Assembly: GCF_015356755.1 (NCBI RefSeq)
Contig: NZ_JADFCO010000056.1
Coordinates: 1-64,000 of the forward strand
Direction: 5' to 3'
DNA: 64,000 nucleotides
Source of the DNA: Nonlabens antarcticus
GTDB lineage: Bacteria; Bacteroidota; Bacteroidia; Flavobacteriales; Flavobacteriaceae
Made by a program: the position numbers and the translations under genes. The notes beneath the pieces were generated by a model, which worked only from the letters and a program-made list of their open reading frames with translations, was not told where the DNA came from and did no database searches. Shown piece by piece: positions 53,658 through 61,633 of the stretch (the stretch's first letter is position 1; every line of letters starts with the position of its first letter).

Positions 53658-54514
53658 AAAACATATATCTCATAGGAACAGGGTTGATAGGAGGATCGAT
53701 GTTGCTGGATCTTAAGGAACGTTTTAAAGGGTCTCGATTTTACGGGATTGACCAGAATGATGAACATTGCAATAAAGCTTTAGAGAACGGAATTATAGAT
53801 GAAATAGCTTTGCTGCAAGATGTTAAAAATGCTGACTTAATCTTTATTTCTACTCCTGTTGATGCGACTTTAACTATTTTACCGCGAGTCCTTGATTTAA
53901 TAAGGAATCATGCTTTAGTGATTGACGTAGGTTCTACTAAAGAAGCGATCTGCGACTGCGTTTCAGAGCATAAGAACAGACGCCAATTTCTAGCGGCACA
54001 TCCTATTGCAGGTACTGAGTTTTCTGGTCCGGATGCAGCGATTAAAAATCTTTTTCAGCATAAAACAATGATTGTTTGCGAGGTGGAAAAGACGGCATTT
54101 ATTTTACAGGAAAGCGCAAGAGAAATTTTTGACTTTTTAGGAATGCGGGTGCGGTACATGACACCGGCAGCGCACGATAGACATATTGCATACGTATCAC
54201 ATCTTTCACATATTTCCAGCTTTATGCTAGGCAAAACAGTAATCCAAGAGGAAGAGAATGAACGCGATATTTTTGATTTAGCGGGAAGTGGTTTTGAAAG
54301 CACGGTGCGACTTGCTAAAAGTTCGCCAGCGATGTGGGCGCCCATTTTTGCACAAAATAAGAAGCATGTTCTGGACAGCCTTGATGGCTATATTTTGAAT
54401 TTAACCCGCTTTCGCGAAAGCGTAAAAAATGACGATCATAAAGCCATATTTGAAGATATGGAACAAACAAATAAGATTAAAACGATATTAAAAGGTATAG
54501 AAAATGGAAAATAA
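53654..54514 (+). CDS. tyrA: Prephenate dehydrogenase
   Basis: A 286-residue NAD(P)-dependent enzyme for tyrosine synthesis. It has the dinucleotide motif IGTGLIGGSMLLDL, FISTPVDATLTIL, DVGSTKEAIC, AAHPIAGTEFSGPDAA (catalytic His) and DRHIAYVSHLSHISSFML. It has no ACT domain. The palindrome repeat codes TRFRESVKN in the C-terminal helix. It overlaps the aminotransferase by 4 bp and the DAHP synthase by 11 bp, so all four proteins are translated as a block. Confidence 0.94.
   Translation: MKNIYLIGTGLIGGSMLLDLKERFKGSRFYGIDQNDEHCNKALENGIIDEIALLQDVKNADLIFISTPVDATLTILPRVLDLIRNHALVIDVGSTKEAICDCVSEHKNRRQFLAAHPIAGTEFSGPDAAIKNLFQHKTMIVCEVEKTAFILQESAREIFDFLGMRVRYMTPAAHDRHIAYVSHLSHISSFMLGKTVIQEEENERDIFDLAGSGFESTVRLAKSSPAMWAPIFAQNKKHVLDSLDGYILNLTRFRESVKNDDHKAIFEDMEQTNKIKTILKGIENGK
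54407..54422. repeat. 16-bp palindrome copy 14 (coding, RFRES frame)
   Basis: Exact copy coding LTRFRESVKN in the C-terminal helical region of TyrA. Confidence 0.95.
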
Positions 54515-55586
54515 AAAAGAATTTAGAAATTGGTTGGACGCCCATAAACTCGAGCATCCTTTAGTAATAGCAGGACCATGTAGCGCAGAAACTGAAGAGC
54601 AGGTATTGCGTATTGCGCAAGAATTGAAAGATAGTGATACCACCTATTTGCGAGCGGGAATCTGGAAACCTAGAACACGTCCGGGAAATTTTGAAGGCGT
54701 GGGAGCGATAGGTTTAAAATGGTTACAAAAAGCAAAACAGGAAACAGGATTGCTAACCGCAACTGAGGTCGCAAACAAGGCACACGTTGACCTAGCGCTA
54801 GAACACGATATCGATTTGTTGTGGATAGGAGCGCGATCTACCGTAAGTCCATTTATCGTGCAAGAAATTGCAGATGCACTAAAAGGAACTGATAAAGTGG
54901 TTTTAGTAAAAAATCCTGTGAATCCAGATCTTGCCTTGTGGATAGGTGCCGTTGAGAGACTTCATACCGCGGATATTAAAAATTTAGGGGTTATCCATAG
55001 AGGTTTTTCCACCTATGATAAGTCAAAATATCGCAATAACCCAGAATGGCAGATTGCTGTAGACTTCCAAACAAAATATCCAGATATTCCACTTATTTGT
55101 GATCCATCGCATATTACAGGAAAGCGTGATATGATTCTAGAAGTTTCACAAACCGCACTGGACTTAAATTATGATGGACTAATGATTGAAACCCATTATG
55201 ATCCAGACAATGCATGGAGTGATGCAGCACAACAAGTTACTCCAGAGGCATTAATGCAGATTTTTCTAGACCTACGTATCAGAAAAGAGCACGATGACGA
55301 GGCCGGATTCCAGTCTAAATTAAGCCAGTTGCGCGCACAAATTGATATTATAGATAATTCTATTATTGAAACGATGGGCAAACGCATGAGAGCTGCCGAC
55401 TCCATAGGAGCCTTAAAGAAAACCAGAAATGTTGCCGTATTACAATCCAAACGATGGAATGAGATATTAGGAAAAATGATTCTAGAGGGTGAGCAGTATA
55501 ATTTGAGCGAGGAGTTTATTTTGAGAGTGTTTAAAGCAATTCACCAGGAATCCATTAACCATCAGGAGAAGATTGTGAATGGGTAA
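54504..55586 (+). CDS. Bifunctional DAHP synthase / chorismate mutase
   Basis: 360 residues. The N-terminal 260 are a DAHP synthase barrel of the AroG-beta/KDSA-like type (VIAGPCSAETEEQ, LRAGIWKPRTRPGNFEGVG, LVKNPVNPD, GVIHRGFS, LICDPSHITGKR, IETHYDPDNAWSDA). The C-terminal 90 are a chorismate mutase type II helical domain (LRAQIDIIDNSIIETMGKRMRAADSIGALK). It joins the first and the branch-point steps of aromatic synthesis. It is the last gene of the attenuator-controlled operon, with no obvious terminator. Confidence 0.94.
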   Translation: MENKKEFRNWLDAHKLEHPLVIAGPCSAETEEQVLRIAQELKDSDTTYLRAGIWKPRTRPGNFEGVGAIGLKWLQKAKQETGLLTATEVANKAHVDLALEHDIDLLWIGARSTVSPFIVQEIADALKGTDKVVLVKNPVNPDLALWIGAVERLHTADIKNLGVIHRGFSTYDKSKYRNNPEWQIAVDFQTKYPDIPLICDPSHITGKRDMILEVSQTALDLNYDGLMIETHYDPDNAWSDAAQQVTPEALMQIFLDLRIRKEHDDEAGFQSKLSQLRAQIDIIDNSIIETMGKRMRAADSIGALKKTRNVAVLQSKRWNEILGKMILEGEQYNLSEEFILRVFKAIHQESINHQEKIVNG

Positions 55587-55749
55587 AGTTTTGACAATCG
55601 ACCGCTGCGCTTAATTACGACTAACGACCGACCAAAAAGGGCTTTGTGTTTTACCGTGTTGTATGCTTAATTCAAGTCGGTAATTTAAATAATTATCCTG
55701 CTTTAGGCCACGCAACGTTTTAAGATGTAAGCAGATAACTAGATCTTTA

Positions 55750-55775
55750 ATGTCAGTTCGAGCGCAGTCGAGAAC
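55750..55775. repeat. 26-bp dispersed repeat, family 2, copy B
   Basis: Inverted relative to 29538-29563, with one mismatch in 26. Contains TCGAGCGCAGTCGA, a partly symmetric core. Confidence 0.8.
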
Positions 55776-55869
55776 AGTTGTGTAGAGCTAAATTGAATGA
55801 ATTGTTTTTGCGCACACGAGTTCAATTCTAGATTCAGCTTTCAACAATTTCTAACAATCCCAAATACCT

Positions 55870-55877
55870 TAATTTTG
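55870..55877 (+). promoter_or_regulatory. -7 element upstream of rsgA
   Basis: TAATTTTG is an exact TAnnTTTG match 28 bp before the rsgA start codon. The -33 box is not clear. Confidence 0.5.
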
Positions 55878-55905
55878 TTTTATGGAAAACACCACAACTA
55901 CATAA

Positions 55906-56910
55906 ATGACTGGAATTGTTTACAGATCTACCGGAAGTTGGTACGAAGTCAAGGGAATTGATAATGCTTTTTACTCTTGTAGAATTAAGGGGAAATTTCG
56001 CCTGAGCGGTATAAAGAGTACAAATCCAGTTGCTGTGGGCGATAAGGTGGATTTTGAAATTGAGAAGAAAGGTGATGAGGAGATAGGAATTATTAATGTG
56101 ATTCACGAGCGCGAGAATTACATCGTGCGTAAATCTGTTAATCTCTCTAAGCAAACCCATATTATTGCGGCTAATGTAGATCAGGTTTTTTTGCTCATAA
56201 CGCTTAACAACCCGCCTACATTTACCTCGTTTATTGATAGGGTTTTAGTGACTGCAGAGGCTTATCATATTCCCGCAGTTTTGGTTTTTAATAAAATCGA
56301 CACCTACAATGACGATCAGGATCAGGTGAGTATTGATCCTGAAACTGGCGAGGAACTATTGACCATGACAGAGCTGGATCAAGTGCGTTACTTAATGAGT
56401 CTTTATAAATCCATAGGTTATGAATGCATGGCCATAAGTGCTGAAACCGGGAGGAATGTTGATAAGGTTAAGGAAAAGATGTTGGGCAAAACGATCATGT
56501 TTGCCGGTCATAGCGGTGCTGGCAAAAGCACGCTGGCAAATGCGGTACAACCAGGACTTGATTTAAAGACAAAAAAGATTTCAGATCAGCACAGTCAAGG
56601 GCAGCACACCACCACGTTTGCGCAGATGTTTGATTTGGATTTTGGAGCTCGATTGATAGACACGCCAGGAATCAAGGGGTTTGGTGTGGTGGATATGGAG
56701 AAAGAAGAAATAGGTGGTTATTTCCCTGAAATTGCAGAATTTCAACAAGATTGTAAATTTCATAATTGCCTTCATCTAGAAGAGCCTAAATGTGCCGTTA
56801 AAATGGCCGTTGAGAATGAAAAAATATTTTTGAGTCGTTATGAGAGTTACGTTCAAATTGTCAAAGGTGACGAGGACAACTACCGTCAGGATAAACATGC
56901 CGTGACATGA
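55906..56910 (+). CDS. rsgA: Ribosome small subunit-dependent GTPase A
   Basis: 334 residues. An OB-fold is followed by a circularly permuted GTPase: G4 VFNKID precedes G1 [12 protein letters not shown], and G3 DTPGIKGFG follows. The zinc motif [14 protein letters not shown] is near the end. RsgA helps late maturation of the 30S subunit. A 20-residue acidic stretch ([19 protein letters not shown]) after G4 is longer than in many homologues. It overlaps the dtd start by 4 bp. Confidence 0.94.
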   Translation: MTGIVYRSTGSWYEVKGIDNAFYSCRIKGKFRLSGIKSTNPVAVGDKVDFEIEKKGDEEIGIINVIHERENYIVRKSVNLSKQTHIIAANVDQVFLLITLNNPPTFTSFIDRVLVTAEAYHIPAVLVFNKIDTYNDDQDQVSIDPETGEELLTMTELDQVRYLMSLYKSIGYECMAISAETGRNVDKVKEKMLGKTIMFAGHSGAGKSTLANAVQPGLDLKTKKISDQHSQGQHTTTFAQMFDLDFGARLIDTPGIKGFGVVDMEKEEIGGYFPEIAEFQQDCKFHNCLHLEEPKCAVKMAVENEKIFLSRYESYVQIVKGDEDNYRQDKHAVT

Positions 56911-57398
56911 GAGCAGTCATCCAGCGGGTATTAAGTGCCAGTGTTGCAGTAGACGGGAAAATAAATGGTGCGATTGAAGGTGGCCTTCTCGTATTGCTAG
57001 GAATAACACATGACGATACACAGGCTGACATTGATCATTTAGTCCGTAAAATATGTGGGCTTCGCATTTTTCCAGATGCAGGGGGAACCATGAATTTAAG
57101 TGTAGAAGATGTTGATGGTGACATTTTAGTCATCTCGCAATTCACACTTTATGCACAAACTAAAAAAGGTAACCGGCCCAGTTATATGGACGCTGCAAGA
57201 CCAGAAGTTGCAGAGCCGTTATATGAGGCTTTTGTGAGTTCGCTGTCAAGGAGCTTTGCAACGCAGAAGTTTATGCAGAGCGGAGTCGAAGCACGAAAGC
57301 GACATAAACAAATCCAGACAGGAATTTTTGGTGCAGATATGCAAGTGAGCCTTATTAATGATGGACCTGTGACGATAATTTTAGATAGTAAAAGTTGA
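56907..57398 (+). CDS. dtd: D-aminoacyl-tRNA deacylase with in-frame insertion
   Basis: 163 residues. Family motifs are both present: SQFTLYA with the catalytic Thr, and NDGPVT near the end. It removes D-amino acids from mis-charged tRNA. Compared with the usual length of about 145-150, roughly 16 residues are extra between YEAFVSSL and QTGIFGADM. The DNA of the extra part (57269-57309) is a repeat-like block with GTTTATG/CATAAAC ends and an AGCGGAGTCGAAGC core. The insertion lies in a surface segment before the strand carrying GADMQVSL, so activity may be kept. Confidence 0.93.
   Translation: MRAVIQRVLSASVAVDGKINGAIEGGLLVLLGITHDDTQADIDHLVRKICGLRIFPDAGGTMNLSVEDVDGDILVISQFTLYAQTKKGNRPSYMDAARPEVAEPLYEAFVSSLSRSFATQKFMQSGVEARKRHKQIQTGIFGADMQVSLINDGPVTIILDSKS
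57269..57309. repeat. Repeat-like insertion inside dtd
   Basis: Bounded by the perfect 7-bp inverted repeat GTTTATG / CATAAAC. The core contains GAGCGGAGTCGAAGC followed by CGAAAGCG, half of the 16-bp palindrome. It corresponds to residues that standard Dtd proteins lack. Confidence 0.55.
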
Positions 57399-57422
57399 TT
57401 AAAACTATGCGTCAAATAATTT

Positions 57423-57446
57423 GTTTTCAATTTTTCATTGAAAAAC
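57423..57446 (+). terminator. Possible weak terminator after dtd
   Basis: AT-rich 8-bp stem TTTTCAAT/ATTGAAAA followed by a T/A-rich stretch. Low GC in the stem makes it doubtful. Confidence 0.3.
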
Positions 57447-57495
57447 TTGTTTACTTTACTTTACTTTCTTTATGCCTCACTAAAATCAATTTATT

Positions 57496-57750
57496 ATGAA
57501 GAGAGTTTTATTATTAGGCTGTTTGGGCATTGGTATGATGAGTTTTGCAGTCAATGAAAACATTCAAACCTTAGAGGGAGATGTTGATTGTTTTGCTAAA
57601 GCGAATGCGGCAGTGAAATCGACAGAGGAACATTCTTATTTTCTTCATCCAATTTATTTTGATGCAATATGGGATGATGTATTTTATAATTGTAGTGCTG
57701 CAAATAGTCAGCTATTAAATCCAGTTACAGTAACAATTTCAGAAAATTAA
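57496..57750 (+). CDS. Small secreted protein, unknown function
   Basis: 84 residues with a signal-like start (KRVLLLGCLGIGMMSFAV) and a mature part containing two Cys and aromatic residues (HSYFLHPIYFDAIWDDVFYNC). I do not recognise a family. It lies 16 bp upstream of the GLPGLI gene and is probably in one transcript with it and the TonB-receptor-like gene. Confidence 0.6.
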   Translation: MKRVLLLGCLGIGMMSFAVNENIQTLEGDVDCFAKANAAVKSTEEHSYFLHPIYFDAIWDDVFYNCSAANSQLLNPVTVTISEN

Positions 57751-57766
57751 AGATAAAAATAAGTCT

Positions 57767-58471
57767 ATGAGATTGATTACTACATTTTCTCTAATGTTAT
57801 TCTGCTGGTTGAGCTATGGGCAGCTTGAAGTTCAATATTCTGTCAATTTTCAATTATCAAAAAAAGATAAATCTGATAGCGCAGAATCTATTAAAATGAG
57901 AAAAGAATTCATTGACCCCTCAGTAGATATGCTTAATAGCAGTGTTGGGGTGCTGAACGTTTGTAACAATCAATCTTATTTCTCAATAATTCCTAATCAA
58001 AGCGCTTCCATAGAGAATAAACCACTTGCTAAAGCTATGATCGACACAAGTAATTGGTTAACCACAAAAAATGAATCTGGACTTATTGATAGAAGATACA
58101 AAAGAATAATAATAGCTGATTACAATAAAAATGAGTGGAAGATAGAAAGTGAGCCTAAAATAATAGCGGGTTATACCTGCTTTAAAGCAACCAAATTTCT
58201 CAAATTTCATTCTGATCCTAAACTTAACAGAGAGTTAGAAGTATGGTTTACTCCAGATGTTCCAATTGACTCTGGTTTCATGGACGCTAACAACTTACCA
58301 GGTTTAGTACTTTACTATAATAATCAACAATGGGAATTTGTAGCACAGTCAGTCAAACAAATAAAAGATTGTGATATTACTATTCCTAAATTAGATAGGA
58401 TTTCATTTACCGCTTCTAACTTAGAAGCAAGTAAAAGAATGGAGAAAAGAAGAAATAGAGCAAAAAATTAA
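57767..58471 (+). CDS. GLPGLI-family secreted protein
   Basis: 234 residues with a signal peptide ending SYGQ. It has the family signature near the C-terminus (ANNLPGLVLYYN) and the preceding AGYTCFKATKF...LEVWFTPDVPI segment. GLPGLI proteins are Bacteroidota-specific, exported and of unknown function, and are commonly next to large TonB-receptor-like proteins, as here. The C-terminus is basic (ASKRMEKRRNRAKN). The gap to the next gene is 6 bp. Confidence 0.88.
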   Translation: MRLITTFSLMLFCWLSYGQLEVQYSVNFQLSKKDKSDSAESIKMRKEFIDPSVDMLNSSVGVLNVCNNQSYFSIIPNQSASIENKPLAKAMIDTSNWLTTKNESGLIDRRYKRIIIADYNKNEWKIESEPKIIAGYTCFKATKFLKFHSDPKLNRELEVWFTPDVPIDSGFMDANNLPGLVLYYNNQQWEFVAQSVKQIKDCDITIPKLDRISFTASNLEASKRMEKRRNRAKN

Positions 58472-58477
58472 TACTAG

Positions 58478-61165
58478 TTGACAAGGATAAACTTTAGATT
58501 TCTAATAACTATACCAGCATTATTGCTGGTATTTTTTTGTTGTGGTCAAAAAATCGTGAAACAATCAGGTGTAATCAATTCTAATGAAGGCGAAGTGTTA
58601 GCCACCGCAACAATCATTGCCAAAGCAATAGACGCGAAAGATTTTAAATTTACAAGTGCAGACCTGGATGGTAAGTACCAGTTGCAGCTTATAACGTCCA
58701 TGGATTATGAAGTTACCATAAGGTCATTAGGATATGTGACCTTAAGTGATACGGTCAATTTTTCAAAGGACAGCATCAAAAATTACATATTAGAAAAAAG
58801 TAAAGAGTCTTTAGATAGCATCCTAGTTAAAGCTCGTGCGCCAGTTCTTCAAAAAGGTGATACTACAGCTTATCGCGTGGAATATTTCTTAACTGGAAAT
58901 GAACGCAAAGCAAGAGATATTCTTGAAAAGATCCCTGGTATTGAAGTTGACGGTCGCGGCAATGTTCAAGTCAATGGTAAAGATGTGACTACTTTAATGG
59001 TAGATGGGAAAATTTTCTTTTCTGGCGACGAAAAGTTGGGTGTAAATAATATCCCCAGTGATGTCATCGATGAGATTGAGATCATCCAGAATTATGATCC
59101 TATTCCGTTTATGAAAAATTTGCGGGATAGCGAGCAAATTGCTCTAAATATTAAACTGAAAGAAGACAAGCAAAATTTCTTCTTTGGCGAGATAGGCGCT
59201 GGTGGTGGTTACGAAAACATTTATACCGCACATGCGAATTTATTTTACTATTCAAAAAAGCTGGGTGTCAATTTTATATCAGGAGCAAGTAATGACGGCC
59301 AGCGTATTTTTACCTTACAGGATTATATTGATTTTGAGGGTGGATCTTCATTGTTATTGACAGATGCCAAGGCTTATTTTGCGTTGCAAAATTCAAGTTT
59401 TGGTAATTACTTGAATAGGGATGACTTTATTGAAAATAGGAATATCGTAGGTGCGTTTAATGCAGTCAGTGAGATCACCCCACGCTCTACCTTAAGTGCT
59501 TATTCCGTATGGTTGGACGATAGATCCCGTTTTAATTCCACATCAAACCGATTTTATCCGCAGCAAGAACTTGAAGAAAATCTAGAGACAAATAGTGGCG
59601 TTGATGCCTTATTGGGATTGACCAAACTTAAATGGCAGTACCGCAAAACTCTAAAAAACTATTGGGACTTTACAGGATTGCTGCGTACCGCATTTTCTGA
59701 CTCAAATGATGAGCTGTCATCCGTTACTACAAATCGGGATAATAGATTTACTAATCGTACCAGTGATCTGGTTGATTATTCCTTAGAGTTCAATGCAATC
59801 CACAACGCCCAATGGTCAGAAAAATCATATATAACATGGGAGACAAAACTTAAAACCAGCAATAATGACGATTCGTCCATTTATAACTTTAACCAGCCGG
59901 TTTTTTCTGAAATTCTAAACTTTACTGGAGATCCCAACGATTTACTAGTGGATCAAAATCGGGATTCTGAAAATGTGACCATTGCTTCTACCCTTGATTA
60001 TTTCTGGAATTATGGTCGCAGGAGTCAACTTAACCCTAGGATCAACATAGAGCATAATAGTGATAATTATCAAACACTGGATCAGGAATTACTAAGATCT
60101 GGAAGAGGAATTTCATTTAAAGATGATGGTTTTAATAACGATCTAAAATACAGGCTCACCACATATGGTGCTGGATTAGATCATACCTTTAAGAATGAGG
60201 TTCATAATCTTACTTTCGGTTTTATGGTTAATCAATACGACTACACATCCCGTAATTTTGAAAATCCAACAATAAGTACTAAGACCTTAAAATTTCTTCC
60301 GGCAATCGATTACAGTTTATCATTATTGGGTACTCAGAAAATTAGTTTAGACTATAACACTTCTGTTTCTCTGCCTAACAGTGTTGCATTAGCTAATAGA
60401 TTTAGGTTAACAGGTTATAATAGTATTTTTAGAGGAAATCCTAATCTTGATGAAAAATATATACACAATGCAAGATTGTATTACAGTACAGGAGCACGCA
60501 GTCTAGGATATTTATTCAATGGATCAATAAGTTTAAATTCCAGTAATGGAGCGATAAGAGCTTCAAGGGAATTTGAGGATATTGACCAGATAACAACCTA
60601 TATATTTTTGAGAGAACCTAATAGCAATTTAGGTTTCAATGCATCCTATTTGCATCTGGAGCGCAACTGGCGATTTGGTCTAAATCCCAATTATAGGATT
60701 TCTTCCAGTAGCGATGTAATCAACAATGAGATTGTTGATTTAAAAGTAGTAGGTTATGGTTATCGCATTAGTGCCATTTCATCCTATAAAAATCTTTTGA
60801 ACGTCAACGCATCTTTTCGACAGCAGTTTAATAACTATGATGGTTTTAATAACAATAGATTTACGAACACGAGTCTGGCCATTAATTTGAGCCATGATAT
60901 ATCTGATAACTGGATCTTGAGTTCAGATTTCTCACAGACCTATTTTAAAAACAATACAACTGGTGATAGTCGGCAATTTGGACTATTGGACATCTCTGGA
61001 GAATACAAACCATCGGGTAGTTCTTGGATTTTTAATATGAACCTCAGGAATATTTTTGATGTAGATTCTCGCAGCGATTCAAGTGTTTCAGATTTTATCA
61101 TAAGCCAGAAAAACACATTTATCCTGCCATTTAGAGCCTCGTTGGGAATAAGTTATACGCTGTAG
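58478..61165 (+). CDS. TonB-dependent-receptor-like outer-membrane protein
   Basis: 895 residues from a TTG start (TRINFRFLITIPALLLVFFCCGQ). A carboxypeptidase-like regulatory domain (SADLDGKYQLQL, VTIRSLGYVTLSD) is followed by a plug-like region (ARDILEKIPGIEVDGRGNVQVNGKDVTTLMVDGK-type features). A long beta-barrel with Asn/Asp-rich loops ends RASLGISYTL. It lacks the SusC-type VDGVP/GTRAANG block and has no SusD partner, so it is not a SusCD system. It is coupled to the GLPGLI gene. Role unknown. Confidence 0.87.
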   Translation: MTRINFRFLITIPALLLVFFCCGQKIVKQSGVINSNEGEVLATATIIAKAIDAKDFKFTSADLDGKYQLQLITSMDYEVTIRSLGYVTLSDTVNFSKDSIKNYILEKSKESLDSILVKARAPVLQKGDTTAYRVEYFLTGNERKARDILEKIPGIEVDGRGNVQVNGKDVTTLMVDGKIFFSGDEKLGVNNIPSDVIDEIEIIQNYDPIPFMKNLRDSEQIALNIKLKEDKQNFFFGEIGAGGGYENIYTAHANLFYYSKKLGVNFISGASNDGQRIFTLQDYIDFEGGSSLLLTDAKAYFALQNSSFGNYLNRDDFIENRNIVGAFNAVSEITPRSTLSAYSVWLDDRSRFNSTSNRFYPQQELEENLETNSGVDALLGLTKLKWQYRKTLKNYWDFTGLLRTAFSDSNDELSSVTTNRDNRFTNRTSDLVDYSLEFNAIHNAQWSEKSYITWETKLKTSNNDDSSIYNFNQPVFSEILNFTGDPNDLLVDQNRDSENVTIASTLDYFWNYGRRSQLNPRINIEHNSDNYQTLDQELLRSGRGISFKDDGFNNDLKYRLTTYGAGLDHTFKNEVHNLTFGFMVNQYDYTSRNFENPTISTKTLKFLPAIDYSLSLLGTQKISLDYNTSVSLPNSVALANRFRLTGYNSIFRGNPNLDEKYIHNARLYYSTGARSLGYLFNGSISLNSSNGAIRASREFEDIDQITTYIFLREPNSNLGFNASYLHLERNWRFGLNPNYRISSSSDVINNEIVDLKVVGYGYRISAISSYKNLLNVNASFRQQFNNYDGFNNNRFTNTSLAINLSHDISDNWILSSDFSQTYFKNNTTGDSRQFGLLDISGEYKPSGSSWIFNMNLRNIFDVDSRSDSSVSDFIISQKNTFILPFRASLGISYTL

Positions 61166-61182
61166 TTTTACCTGTTTTATCG

Positions 61183-61200
61183 TTTTCGCTAAAGCGAAAA
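61183..61200. repeat. Inverted repeat related to the palindrome
   Basis: TTTTCGCT-AA-AGCGAAAA, an 8-bp stem. The underlying CGTTTTCGCTAAAGCG differs from the 16-bp palindrome at two positions, so it may be a decayed copy. No T run follows, so it is not a clear terminator. Confidence 0.5.
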
Positions 61201-61301
61201 TAATTATCTTGACTTATGTCTAGTTGGGCAAGCTATTCAGTCAATGTGATCGATTTTCTTATGATTGACATAACTTTGTAGAATAGGAAAACAACTGACT
61301 A

Positions 61302-61628
61302 ATGAGCATCAAACAATCCCAAGAACAAGTCGATATCTGGATCAAAAACCACGGTGTCCGTTATTTCAACGAATTAACTAATATGGCGCAACTTACCGAG
61401 GAGGTAGGTGAGGTTGCTCGCATTATCGCGCGTCGTTATGGAGAGCAAAGTGAAAAGGAAAGCGATAAGAATAAAGATCTGGGAGAAGAACTAGCAGATG
61501 TCATGTTTGTGGTCTTGTGTCTCGCAAATCAAACGGGAACCGATTTAGAAGCAGCTTTTAATAAAAAGCTAGATCTGAAAACGGAAAGAGATCACGACCG
61601 TCATCATAATAATGACAAGCTCAAATAA
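61302..61628 (+). CDS. MazG-like nucleotide pyrophosphohydrolase
   Basis: A 108-residue all-alpha NTP pyrophosphatase domain. It has the Exx(E/D) metal-binding motifs in AQLTEEVGEVARIIARRYG and DLGEELADVMFVVLCLAN, which coordinate magnesium for hydrolysing non-canonical or excess nucleoside triphosphates. The gene is followed after 5 bp by aroA. The pairing with aroA is likely a simple operon without a clear pathway link. Confidence 0.9.
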   Translation: MSIKQSQEQVDIWIKNHGVRYFNELTNMAQLTEEVGEVARIIARRYGEQSEKESDKNKDLGEELADVMFVVLCLANQTGTDLEAAFNKKLDLKTERDHDRHHNNDKLK

Positions 61629-61633
61629 CCGTA

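Larger units (their letters stand above)
55587..55905. other. Non-coding gap between aromatic operon and rsgA
   Basis: About 320 bp without a reading frame of note. It contains the family-2 dispersed repeat (55750-55775) and the likely promoter of rsgA. No rho-independent terminator for the aromatic operon was recognised. Confidence 0.5.

Noticed and set aside
55870-55905. Possible tRNA or small RNA near GTTCAATTC upstream of rsgA
   Set aside because: No acceptor, anticodon or T-stem arrangement could be built; treated as ordinary leader sequence.
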